The position numbers were made by a program, and so were the translations under genes. A stretch of DNA of 64,000 bases from Phytopseudomonas dryadis (GTDB lineage: Bacteria; Pseudomonadota; Gammaproteobacteria; Pseudomonadales; Pseudomonadaceae): NCBI RefSeq assembly GCF_004327355.1, contig NZ_QJUM01000004.1, positions 186,001-250,000 on the forward strand, read 5' to 3'. The notes under the pieces were generated by a model, which searched no databases, was not told the origin of the DNA, and saw only the letters and a list, made by a program, of their open reading frames with translations. Every line of letters begins with the position of its first letter. Within the stretch, counting starts at the first letter, position 1. Of the stretch, positions 1 through 10,184 are shown piece after piece.

Positions 1-1510
1 AGCGAACCCCATCCTCGAAGGTCTGCGCCCCATCCTTGCCGTACACCCCCCAGTTGCCGCTGGTGGCAGTACCGCCCCAACGTACGCCCAGCGCCTTGTC
101 GTAATTGACGTTGGCTTCGACGATGCGCGCCTCGATCATCACCTGGCGCACCGCCACGTCCAGCTGCGCCACGATACGCCGCAGTTCGTCCAGGCGCTCC
201 TGGGTCTGGTAGGCGATGATGCTGTTGGTACGATCGTCGACGGTGATCGAGCCGCGCTCGTCGATTGCGCCATCGGCGCTGGTCACCGACTGGAACAGCT
301 TGGCCATGTCCGCCGCCTTGGCGTAGTTGACCTGAATCAGCTCGCGGCGCAGCGGCGCCAGTTCGGCGATCTGCTTCTGCGACTCGAGTTCCTGACGCTC
401 ACGGGCGGCGATCTCCTCGGCCGGCGCGACCAGCAGGACATTGCCGATCTGGCGCTTGTCCAGGCCCTTGGTCTTGAGCACCAGGTCCAGGGCCTGGTCC
501 CAGGGCACGTTCTGCAGGCGCAGGGTGATATTGCCGGCGACCGTATCGCTGGCCACCAGGTTGAGGTCGGTGAAGTCGGCGATCAACTGCAGCACCGAGC
601 GCACATCAATGTCCTGGAAGTTCAGCGACAGTTTTTCACCGCTGTAGGTGAAACGATCCGCCTTGCGCTTGTCGACGTCCTCCTGGGTCAGTGGCTTGAT
701 GCTGAGCGTGAGCTTGTTGTCGGTCTGATAGGCCAGGTAATCGTAGGCCCCCACCGGCTCGATGACGATACTGGCGTTGTCACCACTGCCCGTGGCACTG
801 ACGAACTGCACCGGCGTGGCGAAGTCCTTGACGTCCAGACGCACCCGCAGCGACTCGGGCAACTGGGTTCTGGAGAAGTCCAGGCGGATCTTGCCGCCCT
901 GGTCCTGAATATCCGGGCTCACCGAGGCATCGGACAGGGTGATGACCACATTGCCCTCGCCCTGCTCGCCACGCTGGAAATCGATATTGCTGATCGCCTT
1001 GCCCACCGCGCCGAACACCTTCGGCTTGGGCGCCGCGGCCGGCGTCGTGGAGGCCACCGGAGCCGGGGCGGCGCTGGCTGGCGCCGCGGTCACGCCGGTA
1101 CCGACCTGCACGTAGAGGTTGTTGCCGTCGGTGCGCGTGTTGTAGGGCGCCAGATTGGTCAGGTTGATGATCAGCCGGGTGCGATCCTTGGCCTCGACCA
1201 CGGTCACGCTACGGGCGTTGCCCATGCCCAGCTCGCGGTTCTTGACCCCCAGCTTGTTGGCCACGCCCGGCAGATCCAGGGCGATTCGCGCCGGCTGCTC
1301 GATGGTATAGCCGCGCGGCGCGGCGACGGGCTCGTCGAAGGAGAGCTTCAGCTCGACGCGATCACCCGGCAGCGCAGCGACATCCAGCGCCTGCAGGTTG
1401 GCCGCCAGTGCTGCGGGAGAGAGCAGGATCGCAAGCAGCGAAACGCCGAGACGCGAGAAAGAGCTGTTCATGCTTAGGTTCCGTTTGGCAGACCGGTTAT
1501 TTCTGTTCAT
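1..1510 (-). CDS. pilQ: Type IV pilus secretin PilQ, N-terminal part (cut by window edge)
   Basis: PilQ forms the outer-membrane secretin ring through which the type IV pilus leaves the cell. The first 503 or so residues are visible and the C-terminal secretin barrel lies beyond base 1. The start at 1510 is chosen because GAGGTGAAC sits just before the ATG; an in-frame ATG at 1471 lacks a ribosome binding site. A hydrophobic signal segment (LLAILLSPAALAA) follows, then AMIN-type beta domains (GDRVELKLSFDEPVA, and a second copy near 1,000-760) and the start of the secretin N domains. It is the last gene of pilMNOPQ, 14 bases after pilP. Confidence 0.93.
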   Translation of the reverse strand, partial: MNRNNRSAKRNLSMNSSFSRLGVSLLAILLSPAALAANLQALDVAALPGDRVELKLSFDEPVAAPRGYTIEQPARIALDLPGVANKLGVKNRELGMGNARSVTVVEAKDRTRLIINLTNLAPYNTRTDGNNLYVQVGTGVTAAPASAAPAPVASTTPAAAPKPKVFGAVGKAISNIDFQRGEQGEGNVVITLSDASVSPDIQDQGGKIRLDFSRTQLPESLRVRLDVKDFATPVQFVSATGSGDNASIVIEPVGAYDYLAYQTDNKLTLSIKPLTQEDVDKRKADRFTYSGEKLSLNFQDIDVRSVLQLIADFTDLNLVASDTVAGNITLRLQNVPWDQALDLVLKTKGLDKRQIGNVLLVAPAEEIAARERQELESQKQIAELAPLRRELIQVNYAKAADMAKLFQSVTSADGAIDERGSITVDDRTNSIIAYQTQERLDELRRIVAQLDVAVRQVMIEARIVEANVNYDKALGVRWGGTATSGNWGVYGKDGAQTFEDGVR

Positions 1511-1524
1511 GTTCACCTCGCTCC

Positions 1525-2046
1525 TCAAGAGCGCTCTTTAAGAGGGAGGGTACGTGGGCGTTCGAGCCAGCCACCGTCACCATCGGGGACGATCTCGATC
1601 ACTTCGATCTTGGCACTGTCGATGGAGACGATGCGGCCATCGTTGCGCCCCAGGTAATCCCCGACCCGGACGCGATGGACACCACCGGCGCCATTGACCA
1701 GCGCGAACGAGCCGCGCTCGTTGGACAGCGTGCCGACCATCTCGAACACCTCGATATTGAAGCCTTCGAGGAACTGCTTGACGCGCGTCTCATCCGGCTT
1801 GATCTCCGCCGAGCCCTTGGGGCGGTTGACCACATCGATCTTGACCGGGGGCTGGAACGGACTGCGCAGATTCGCCGCGCTGTAGGTGAAGCTCTCGTAA
1901 GGCTGGAACTTGGGCAGCGGCTCGATCGAGCCCTTGGGCCGTGCGCGCACCTCATCCATGTACGCCTGCAAGTCGGCAAAGTCGCCGCCACCGCCACAAC
2001 CACCCAGGCTGACCAGCACCAGGCACGACAGGAAAGCACGCTTCAT
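1525..2046 (-). CDS. pilP: Type IV pilus inner-membrane lipoprotein PilP
   Basis: This 173-residue lipoprotein links the inner-membrane PilM/N/O complex to the PilQ secretin. The signal peptide ends in a lipobox (LVSLGGC, Cys17), followed by a glycine stretch. A flexible proline-rich region and a C-terminal beta domain (GSFALVNGAGGVHRVRVGDYLG) follow, as in other PilP proteins. Its start overlaps the end of pilO by four bases, so translation is probably coupled. Confidence 0.95.
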   Translation of the reverse strand: MKRAFLSCLVLVSLGGCGGGGDFADLQAYMDEVRARPKGSIEPLPKFQPYESFTYSAANLRSPFQPPVKIDVVNRPKGSAEIKPDETRVKQFLEGFNIEVFEMVGTLSNERGSFALVNGAGGVHRVRVGDYLGRNDGRIVSIDSAKIEVIEIVPDGDGGWLERPRTLPLKERS

Positions 2047-2666
2047 GGCTGAACTCCCTTGTCGTTGTAGCGGTAGGTCTTGGCCAGGATGCTCATGCGC
2101 AGCTTGGAGGTGCTATCGGCGCTGGCCGGCACCATCTCGAAGTCATGCAGGGTGACGATACGCGGCAAACTGGCCACGCCACTGACGAAAGTCGCCAGAT
2201 CGTGGTAAGCGCCGACCACCTTGATCTGGATCGGCAGCTCGATATAGAACTGCTGGGTCACCTCGGGCAGCAACCTGATCTCCTCGAACTCCAGACCACT
2301 GCCCAGGCCGGTACGGGTGATGTCCTCGAGCAAGCCGGGCACTTCGGTATCGCTGGGCAGTTGCTTGAGCAACGCGCCGAACGACACCTCCATTTCCTTC
2401 ATCTGCTCCTTGTAGGCTTCGAGGTTGGCGGCCTGGAATGCCTTCGACGAGAACTGCTCCTTCAGCGTCGCTTCCTCGCCACGCTTCTGATCCAGGTTCG
2501 CCTGCAGATCCTTCAGGTGAAAGTTGTAGCCCAGCGCCAGTACCAGCACCACGGCCAGCACACCGGCGATGACCTTGACCGCCGCCGGCCAAGAACCGAT
2601 GTTGTTGAGATCGAGATCGTTGATATCGATCTTGCGCAGGCTTTCCAGCGAATCACTCAGACTCAT
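2043..2666 (-). CDS. pilO: Type IV pilus assembly protein PilO
   Basis: PilO is a 207-residue bitopic inner-membrane protein that dimerises with PilN and joins the cytoplasmic PilM ring to periplasmic PilP. A single membrane helix at about residues 28-48 (VKVIAGVLAVVLVLALGY) is followed by a coiled coil rich in Lys, Glu and Gln and then a ferredoxin-like periplasmic domain. It overlaps pilN and pilP by four bases on each side. Length and order match the Pseudomonas operon. Confidence 0.95.
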   Translation of the reverse strand: MSLSDSLESLRKIDINDLDLNNIGSWPAAVKVIAGVLAVVLVLALGYNFHLKDLQANLDQKRGEEATLKEQFSSKAFQAANLEAYKEQMKEMEVSFGALLKQLPSDTEVPGLLEDITRTGLGSGLEFEEIRLLPEVTQQFYIELPIQIKVVGAYHDLATFVSGVASLPRIVTLHDFEMVPASADSTSKLRMSILAKTYRYNDKGVQP

Positions 2667-3234
2667 GGCTTGACCTCCGCATCATCGCCCTGCGGCTGCG
2701 TCTGCTGGACAGTCAGCTGGAACACGTTGGCCTGATCCAACGCACCCGCGGTGACGGCCTTGACCTCGGTCAGGTTCGGCGCCTGCAGCCAATCGGAAGC
2801 ATCCATGTTACGCATCAAGTTCGAAACCCTGTTGTTCGATTCCGCCGCACCGACGATGGCAATGTTCTTGCCGGTCATTTTCACGGCGGTGAAATACACG
2901 CCATCGGGCAGGGTTCTGACCAACTGGTCGAACACACGCCCGATGATCGGACGATTGCCCTGCAGGTCCTGAATGATCTTCATCCGCTCGAGCAGTTGCT
3001 GACGACGGGTTCTCAACTCGCTGATCTCGGCGATTCGCGCATCCAGCACGGCGATTTCCTTACGCACGAAATCGTTACGCGCCTGCTGATTGCTGATCGC
3101 GCCATTGAGGTACTGGTCACCCAGGAACACCAGGCCGGCGGCCACGACCAACAGACCGGCCAAGGACACCAGAAAGCGCTGCTTGCGCTCTTCGCGCAGC
3201 TGTTCGCGCCAGGGAAGGAGGTTAATCCGCGCCA

Positions 3235-3235
<1 letters not shown>
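2663..3235 (-). CDS. pilN: Type IV pilus assembly protein PilN
   Basis: This 190-residue protein starts with the conserved cytoplasmic motif INLLPWRE, which docks in a groove of PilM. One membrane helix (about 22-42, FLVSLAGLLVVAAGLVFLG) is followed by a coiled coil and a periplasmic ferredoxin-like domain. The ATG shares one base with the pilM stop codon, and pilO overlaps its end by four bases. Confidence 0.95.
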
Positions 3236-4326
<1,091 letters not shown>

Positions 4327-4405
4327 TTACGGACTATTTATGTTTTTTCACATTAAATAACAGTCTTGACAGAAGCGCAAATGGCTCTCCGGCAAAAAAA
4401 ACGCT

Positions 4406-4411
4406 TATAAT
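4406..4411 (+). promoter_or_regulatory. Candidate -10 box (TATAAT) for ponA
   Basis: A perfect TATAAT lies 73 bases before the ponA start, in the A+T-rich space between divergent pilM and ponA. No good -35 box sits 16-18 bases upstream; the nearest TTGACA (4366-4371) is 34 bases away. The call rests on the -10 hexamer alone. Confidence 0.4.
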
Positions 4412-4483
4412 GTGAACAGTTTTTGCCTTTTAGCTTTGTCTTCCGCTTAACTCATTCTTTTATCTGGAAATCCAAAAATCTTG

Positions 4484-6919
4484 ATGCGTTTGCTGAAGTT
4501 TTTCTGCTGGTCCGGCGTCGCTGTTTTTTGTGCGCTGCTACTCAGTCTGAGCGGTGCCTTCCTGTACTTGAGTCCCACCCTGCCCTCCGTCGATGCGCTG
4601 CGCAGCATAGAGCTACAGATTCCGCTTCGCGTCTACAGCAGCGATGGCAAACTCATCGCCGAATTCGGCGAAATGCGTCGCTCGCCCATCGCCTTCGCCG
4701 ATATCCCCCCCGACTTCATCAGCGCCCTGCTCGCCGCGGAAGACGATAACTTCGCAAATCATTATGGCGTCGACCTTACAAGTCTGATGCGCGCTGCCAC
4801 GCAATTATTGAAAACCGGGCAAATCCAGTCGGGCGGCAGCACCATCACCATGCAAGTGGCGAAGAACTTCTTCCTCACCAGCGAGCGCAGCTTTTCGCGC
4901 AAGATCACGGAAATCCTCCTGGCCCTGCAGATCGAGCGCGAACTGAGCAAGAACGAAATCCTCGAGCTGTACGTCAACAAGATCTACCTGGGCCACCGCG
5001 CCTATGGCATCGAAGCCGCCGCCCAGGTCTATTACGGCAAATCCATCCGCGACTTGAGCCTTTCCCAGCTCGCGACGATAGCCGGTCTTCCCAAGGCCCC
5101 CTCGAGCTTCAACCCGCTGGCCAACCCGACCCGCGCCAAGGAGCGACGCGACTGGATTCTCGGCCGCATGCAACGTCTGGGCCGTATTGACCAGGAACGT
5201 TATCAGGCCGCCCTGGCCGAACCCCTCGGCGCCAGCTATCACGTACCGACCCCCGAGGTACCGGCGCCCTATGTCGCCGAAATGGCGCGCGCGGAAATGG
5301 TCGGACGCTACGGCAGCGACGCCTACACCCAGGGCTTCAACGTCACCACCACCGTGCCCAGCGACCTGCAGCAGGCCGCCAACCAGGCCGTGCGCGACGG
5401 CCTGATCGACTACGATCAGCGCCATGGTTACCGCGGCCCGGAAAGCCGCCTGCCCGGCATGACCCGGGAAACCTGGCTCAGCGAACTGAACAAACAGACG
5501 CCACGCGGCGGGCTCGATCCGGCCATCGTCACCCAGGTGGAAAAAAGCGGCATTCTGGTACTGACCCGCAGCGGCAAGGAAGAAGCCGTGTCCTGGGACA
5601 GCATGAAATGGGCCCGCCCCTTCCTCAACACCAACAGCCTCGGCCCACGCCCACAGCAACCGGCGGATGTGGTACAGATCGGCGACCTGATCCGCGTGCA
5701 GCGTCAGGCCGACGACAGCCTGCGCTTCGTGCAACTGCCCAGCGCGCAGAGCGCCCTGGTGTCGCTGGACCCGCAGAACGGCGCGATACGCGCCCTGGTC
5801 GGCGGCTTCTCGTTCGAGCAAAGCAACTACAACCGCGCCGTGCAGGCCAAGCGTCAGCCGGGCTCGAGCTTCAAGCCGTTCATTTACAGTGCGGCGCTGG
5901 ACAGCGGCTACACCGCCGCCAGCCTGGTCAACGACGCCCCCATCGTGTTCGTCGACGACTACCTCGATCAGGTCTGGCGCCCGAAGAACGACAACAACAC
6001 CTTCCTCGGCCCCATCCGCCTGCGCGAAGCGCTGTACAAGTCGCGCAACCTGGTGTCCATCCGCCTGCTGCAGGCCATCGGCATCGAGCACACCCTGAAC
6101 TACATCAGCCGCTTCGGCTTCAACAGACAGGATCTGCCGCGCAACCTGTCCCTGGCCCTCGGCACCGCCAACCTGACGCCGATGGAAATCGCCAGCGGCT
6201 GGACCAGCTTCGCCAATGGCGGGTACAAGATCCAGCCCTACCTGATCCAGCGCATCGACAACCGTCATGGCGATCCGCTGTTCATCGCCAGCCCGCCAAC
6301 CGTTCCCGAAGGGGCGCAACCGGAGGTGCCGCCGCCGGTCAACGAGGAAGGCGTGATGAGCATTGGCGAAGCGGCGCCGGAGCAATTGCCCGAGGCGCCG
6401 CCGAAGGTCGATGCCGAACGCATCATCGACGAACGCACCGCCTACATCATGACCAGCATGCTGCAGGACGTGATCAAACGCGGTACCGGCCGCCGCGCCA
6501 TGGCCCTGGGACGCACCGACCTGGCGGGCAAGACCGGCACCACCAACGAATCCAAGGACAGCTGGTTCTCCGGCTACAACGCCGACTACGTGACCACCGT
6601 GTGGGCCGGCTTCGACCAGCCGGAAAGCCTGGGTCGCAACGAATATGGCGGCACCGTGGCCCTGCCGATCTGGATGAACTACATGGGCGCCGTGCTCAAG
6701 GACAAGCCGAGCCATGTGCCGGAAGAGCCCGATGGCATCCTCACCCTGCGCATCGACCCGCACAGCGGCCGCGCGGCCACACCCGGCACACCGGATGCCT
6801 ACTTCGAACTGTTCAAGAGCGAAGACTCGCCGCCACCGATGAACGAACTGGATCCCGGCATGGGCATCCCCGGCAGCCCGCTGCCCGCCGACGAAGCCGC
6901 TCCTATCGATCTGTTCTGA
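4484..6919 (+). CDS. ponA: Penicillin-binding protein 1A, bifunctional murein polymerase
   Basis: This class A PBP polymerises lipid II and crosslinks peptidoglycan. It has 811 residues from the ATG; a TTG lies one codon earlier. A membrane anchor at about 7-30 is followed by a GT51 glycosyltransferase domain with EDDNFANHYG and GGSTITMQVAKNFF, an inserted OB-like domain, and a transpeptidase domain with SSFK (Ser461, Lys464), SRN and KTGTT (Lys683). It lies divergent from the pilus operon, the conserved Pseudomonas arrangement. Confidence 0.96.
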   Translation: MRLLKFFCWSGVAVFCALLLSLSGAFLYLSPTLPSVDALRSIELQIPLRVYSSDGKLIAEFGEMRRSPIAFADIPPDFISALLAAEDDNFANHYGVDLTSLMRAATQLLKTGQIQSGGSTITMQVAKNFFLTSERSFSRKITEILLALQIERELSKNEILELYVNKIYLGHRAYGIEAAAQVYYGKSIRDLSLSQLATIAGLPKAPSSFNPLANPTRAKERRDWILGRMQRLGRIDQERYQAALAEPLGASYHVPTPEVPAPYVAEMARAEMVGRYGSDAYTQGFNVTTTVPSDLQQAANQAVRDGLIDYDQRHGYRGPESRLPGMTRETWLSELNKQTPRGGLDPAIVTQVEKSGILVLTRSGKEEAVSWDSMKWARPFLNTNSLGPRPQQPADVVQIGDLIRVQRQADDSLRFVQLPSAQSALVSLDPQNGAIRALVGGFSFEQSNYNRAVQAKRQPGSSFKPFIYSAALDSGYTAASLVNDAPIVFVDDYLDQVWRPKNDNNTFLGPIRLREALYKSRNLVSIRLLQAIGIEHTLNYISRFGFNRQDLPRNLSLALGTANLTPMEIASGWTSFANGGYKIQPYLIQRIDNRHGDPLFIASPPTVPEGAQPEVPPPVNEEGVMSIGEAAPEQLPEAPPKVDAERIIDERTAYIMTSMLQDVIKRGTGRRAMALGRTDLAGKTGTTNESKDSWFSGYNADYVTTVWAGFDQPESLGRNEYGGTVALPIWMNYMGAVLKDKPSHVPEEPDGILTLRIDPHSGRAATPGTPDAYFELFKSEDSPPPMNELDPGMGIPGSPLPADEAAPIDLF

Positions 6920-6923
6920 AAGG

Positions 6924-6997
6924 GCAGCGGCAAGCTGCAAGCGGCAAGTAGAAGCGCGTTCCGCTGTGCGCTTGAAGCTTGAAGCTTGAAGCTTGAA
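6924..6997. repeat. Heptamer palindromic repeat, copy 1
   Basis: The left arm (6924-6948, GCAGCGGCAAGCTGCAAG and more) begins four bases after the ponA stop. The right arm is four exact tandem copies of GCTTGAA (6970-6997). The arms can pair with few mismatches (CAAGCTGCAAGC against GCTTGAAGCTTG). The same left-arm wording recurs after hslU, after the DUF484 gene and after algR. Confidence 0.8.
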
Positions 6998-7069
6998 ATA
7001 GTGTTGATAACTGACGAAAAGTGTCAACGCCATCCACGACAGTAGCCGCTCGCAACCACAGGGTTCGCC

Positions 7070-7165
7070 TGTAGGAGCCCCGACCTCGGGGCGAATTGAT
7101 TGCGGCCATCCTGCAAAAACGGCGTCGTGCCCACCATTCGCTGCGAGGTCGCAACACCTACACAA
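7070..7165. repeat. About 95-bp palindromic repeat with TGTAGGAG ends, copy 1
   Basis: It begins CTGTAGGAGCCCCGACC and ends GAGGTCGCAACACCTACAC, with GCGGCCAT in the middle. It aligns by eye with copies near 23151-23245 and 37104-37203. It lies in the ponA-maeB convergent space and is followed at 7202-7220 by a fragment of the GGATGGGTCGG repeat family. Confidence 0.65.
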
Positions 7166-7245
7166 GCCTGGTCATCCTCTGCGCTTATCGCTGAATCCCG
7201 TGCAGGATGGGTCGGACCAGCGACATATGCTGGGACACAGCCATG

Positions 7246-7269
7246 AAAAAACCCGCCGAAGCGGGTTTT
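7246..7269 (-). terminator. Rho-independent terminator of maeB
   Basis: The stem AAAACCCGC / GCGGGTTTT has a CGAA loop. On the minus strand the hairpin is followed by a run of T, so it best serves maeB, whose stop is 24 bases away. It may also stop read-through from ponA. Confidence 0.85.
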
Positions 7270-7292
7270 CTTCACAGCACCTGAACAGCCGG

Positions 7293-8561
7293 TCAGCCGT
7301 TGAACACCTCGTTCACCGACTGCAGCGGGTAGTGCTTCGGATAGGGCAGCGTCGCCACGCCGCTCTCGATGGCCGCCTTGGCCACCGCGTCGGAGATCAC
7401 GGTGATCAGACGGGCATCCATCGGCTTCGGAATGATGTACTCGCGACCGAACGCCAGCGAGATGCCGCCATAGGCATCGCAGACTTCCTGGGGCACCGGC
7501 AGCTTGGCCAGTTCGCGCAGGGCGTTGGCGGCGGCGATCTTCATTTCCTCGTTGATGCGGGTGGCACGCACGTCCAGCGCGCCGCGGAAGATGAAGGGGA
7601 AACCCAGGACGTTGTTGACCTGGTTCGGGTAGTCCGAACGGCCGGTGGCCATGATCACGTCATTGCGGGTGGCGTGCGCCAGCTCCGGGGCGATCTCCGG
7701 GTCGGGGTTGGAACAGGCGAAGACGATCGGGTTCGGCGCCATCAGCTTGAGGCCTTCGGCGCTCAACAGGTTGGGGCCGGACAGGCCGACGAAGACATCG
7801 GCACCCGACAGCGCGTCGTCCAGCGTACGCTTGCTGGTTTCGGTGGCGAACACCGCCTTGTACTGGTTCAGGTCGTCACGCCCGGCATGCACCACGCCCT
7901 TGCGATCGACCATGAAGATGTTCTCGACCCTGGCGCCCATGCTCACCAGCAATTTCATGCAGGAGATGGCCGCGGCACCGGCACCCAGGCAGACGATCTT
8001 GGCTTCGGGCAAGGTCTTGCCGGCGATTTCCAGGGCGTTGAGCATGCCGGCGGCGGTGACGATCGCGGTGCCGTGCTGGTCATCGTGGAAAACCGGGATG
8101 TCGCACTGCTCGATCAGGGCGCGCTCGATCTCGAAGCACTCGGGTGCCTTGATGTCTTCCAGGTTGATGCCACCGAAGGTGATGGAAATGCGCTTGACCG
8201 TGTCGATGAAGGCCTGCGGGCTTTCCGCATCGACTTCGATGTCGAACACATCGATACCGGCGAAACGCTTGAACAGCACACCCTTGCCTTCCATGACCGG
8301 CTTGGAGGCCAGCGGGCCGAGATTGCCCAGCCCCAGAATGGCGGTGCCGTCGGAAATGACTGCCACCAGGTTGCCTTTGCCGGTGTAACGGTAGGCCAGC
8401 TCGGGATCGCGGGCGATCTCGCGCACCGGCTCGGCCACGCCCGGGCTGTAGGCCAGGGACAGGTCGCGTGCGGTGGCCGTGGGCTTGGTCAGCTCGACAC
8501 TCAGTTTTCCCGGACGGGGCTTTTCGTGATAGTCGAGAGCGGCAGTTTTCAGATCAGACAT
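7293..8561 (-). CDS. maeB: NADP-dependent malic enzyme, short form
   Basis: The enzyme decarboxylates malate to pyruvate with reduction of NAD(P). At 422 residues it has the malic N-domain (AYSPGVAEPVREI; FGGINLEDIKAPECFEIE with metal-binding acids; FHDDQHGTAI) and a Rossmann NAD-binding domain (VCLGAGAAAISCMKL). It lacks the C-terminal phosphotransacetylase-like domain of E. coli MaeB. The start at 8561 is chosen because MSDLKTAALDYHEKPRPGKL is the usual N-terminus; 24 further upstream codons are open but unlike the family. Confidence 0.92.
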   Translation of the reverse strand: MSDLKTAALDYHEKPRPGKLSVELTKPTATARDLSLAYSPGVAEPVREIARDPELAYRYTGKGNLVAVISDGTAILGLGNLGPLASKPVMEGKGVLFKRFAGIDVFDIEVDAESPQAFIDTVKRISITFGGINLEDIKAPECFEIERALIEQCDIPVFHDDQHGTAIVTAAGMLNALEIAGKTLPEAKIVCLGAGAAAISCMKLLVSMGARVENIFMVDRKGVVHAGRDDLNQYKAVFATETSKRTLDDALSGADVFVGLSGPNLLSAEGLKLMAPNPIVFACSNPDPEIAPELAHATRNDVIMATGRSDYPNQVNNVLGFPFIFRGALDVRATRINEEMKIAAANALRELAKLPVPQEVCDAYGGISLAFGREYIIPKPMDARLITVISDAVAKAAIESGVATLPYPKHYPLQSVNEVFNG

Positions 8562-8765
8562 AGTGGCATTTCCGCTTTTTGGGGCTGTGAACAGGCAGGC
8601 GGCCGAGGATACGCAAGTTGCATAGTGCTGCACAAGACTGTGCGGTCAGCTTGGAGACGCACCTTCAGTGCACCCATTTGAACCAATCGCCGCCACGCGG
8701 CTTGCCCTGTGGATCGGGATTATTGAGCAGACGCCAGCCTGCGCCCGCGCAGCAGCATCACGGGA

Positions 8766-9563
8766 TCACGGCAACACCTGCAGCATGGCGCCGTGGCTCA
8801 GAGGCAGCATCCAGCGCGCCTGGTCGCCCTTGGTGCCGCCCTGCCGGGAACGGTCGATCATCCAGCCGCGCGCCTCGACCCGCTTGCCCGACAGCCCGCT
8901 CAACAGGGCCGGGTCGAAAGTGTCGAGCGCATCCGGCGCGATACGCAGCACCACCGAGTGTCCCAGCTCGAGCCACAGGCCGCCGCGGTTACGCTCGACA
9001 CGCTGCACACGCCCCTGGATCAGCATGAAGCCGCTGCCCTTGACCCCGGCCACACCCTGCACCCGGCTTCGCTTCCACAATCCAGCCCGGGCGCTGCGCG
9101 CCTCGCGTTCCGCCGCGCGATGGCAGTCGACCAGCGCCACGTTCGGCGCGATGGCGACCAGATGGCCCAGCCCCTCGCTCAGCAGTTGCGCTTCCAGGTT
9201 GCGGCCCCGGCCGTCGTACAGGTGGGCCAGGGTGCGCCCATAGCGATCACGCCCCTGCTCGCCCACCTGCACCGAGACGCGACCGTCATTGGCCGCCACC
9301 AACTCGCCCAGGCGCTGCCGCGCCCGCTCGGCGAAGGGCTCTGCCGCACGCCCCTTGCGCGCCAGCTCCGGACTGTTGAGGCCGATCAGGCGCACGCTGC
9401 GGCCATCGACCAGGCGCAGGGTGTCGCCATCGACCACCCGCTGCACCTTGGCCACCGGCAACGGGCCCGGCGCAGGGCAGAAGGCCTGGGCCGGCAGGCA
9501 GACCACGGAAACGAAAAAGGCGCCCACGAGGGACGCCTTCCTGATCAGCGCGAAACCAGCCAT
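8766..9563 (-). CDS. Secreted thermonuclease-family (SNase) protein
   Basis: A 265-residue protein with an export signal (LVGAFFVSVVCLPAQAFC) and a staphylococcal-nuclease domain. VQRVVDGDTLRLVDG, VRLIGLNSPEL and GRDRYGRTLAHLY carry the expected Asp, Arg and Glu residues of the active site. About 110 C-terminal residues beyond the domain are not recognised. The start at 9563 places the signal peptide correctly; longer reading frames run into rpmE. It lies 26 bases after rpmE on the same strand. Its substrate is not shown by the sequence. Confidence 0.8.
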   Translation of the reverse strand: MAGFALIRKASLVGAFFVSVVCLPAQAFCPAPGPLPVAKVQRVVDGDTLRLVDGRSVRLIGLNSPELARKGRAAEPFAERARQRLGELVAANDGRVSVQVGEQGRDRYGRTLAHLYDGRGRNLEAQLLSEGLGHLVAIAPNVALVDCHRAAEREARSARAGLWKRSRVQGVAGVKGSGFMLIQGRVQRVERNRGGLWLELGHSVVLRIAPDALDTFDPALLSGLSGKRVEARGWMIDRSRQGGTKGDQARWMLPLSHGAMLQVLP

Positions 9564-9589
9564 GAGGCCCGACTTCGCTACTCGGCCGC

Positions 9590-9802
9590 TTACTTGGCGC
9601 CGAACACACCGAAACGCTGCTTGAAGCGGTCGATACGGCCGCCAGCGTCCAGCACTTTCTGCTTGCCGGTGTAGAACGGGTGGCACTCGGAGCACACGTC
9701 CAGGCTCAGCGGCTTGGCCAGGGTGGAGCGAGTCTTGATGACGTTACCGCAGCTGCAGGTAGCGTCGATGGCGACGTATTCCGGATGGATATCAGCTTTC
9801 AT
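9590..9802 (-). CDS. rpmE: 50S ribosomal protein L31, zinc-binding form
   Basis: This 70-residue large-subunit ribosomal protein keeps all four zinc ligands (Cys16, Cys18, Cys37, Cys40; CSCGN and [13 protein letters not shown]). It is therefore the C+ form, not the zinc-free paralogue. The start at 9802 follows GAGGAA at good spacing. In this genus rpmE is usually near priA, as here, and divergent from it. Confidence 0.96.
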   Translation of the reverse strand: MKADIHPEYVAIDATCSCGNVIKTRSTLAKPLSLDVCSECHPFYTGKQKVLDAGGRIDRFKQRFGVFGAK

Positions 9803-9934
9803 GGGGGTATTCCTCAGGTTTTGTGCCGCCACCTGACCCGATGTCAGGTACCGCACGCAGGTTGGCCGCGGATAATACCAGAGCGCCCCGGCGATGCAAG
9901 CCACAGACTCAGCCGGCCGTCGCCAGGGGGCATG

Positions 9935-10152
9935 CTAGCAGGCCGTTGAAAAACGTTTGCGAGGCAGCCAGCGCAATACCGATGGCGGTCCCGCAAAAAC
10001 AGGCGAAAAAACGCAATTTACTGGCTGTAAATGAGCATTACTCGCTCCGCTCGCCCTTCGGGCCGCACTAAAGTGCGTTAGCCGCAAGCGGCTTGTTGAG
10101 CCTATTAGAACGCAGGGATGGCAACATAGGTGGTTTTCCAAGGGCCTGCTAA
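9935..10152. mobile_element. MITE-like element between rpmE and priA
   Basis: A 218-bp block is bounded by imperfect 21-bp inverted repeats (CTAGCAGGCCGTTGAAAAAC at the left, TTAGCAGGCCCTTGGAAAAC read inward from the right; 18 of 21 match). Inside are small hairpins GCCCTTCGGGC, GCACTAAAGTGC and GCCGCAAGCGGC. It has no ORF and no clear target duplication. It ends 32 bases before priA, so it may carry or alter the priA promoter. Confidence 0.55.
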
Positions 10153-10184
10153 GATCGCGCCTCGCCTGCCTGGAACCTCGCCAC

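Noticed and set aside
4366..4411. TTGACA at 4366 with TATAAT at 4406 as a sigma-70 promoter for ponA
   Set aside because: The spacing is 34 bases, twice the usable length; only the -10 box was kept as a weak call.
4805..7165. 786-codon ORF on the strand opposite ponA
   Set aside because: ponA has every PBP motif. The antisense frame has no recognisable domain and an Ala/Gly/Arg/Val-rich composition typical of a GC-rich shadow frame.
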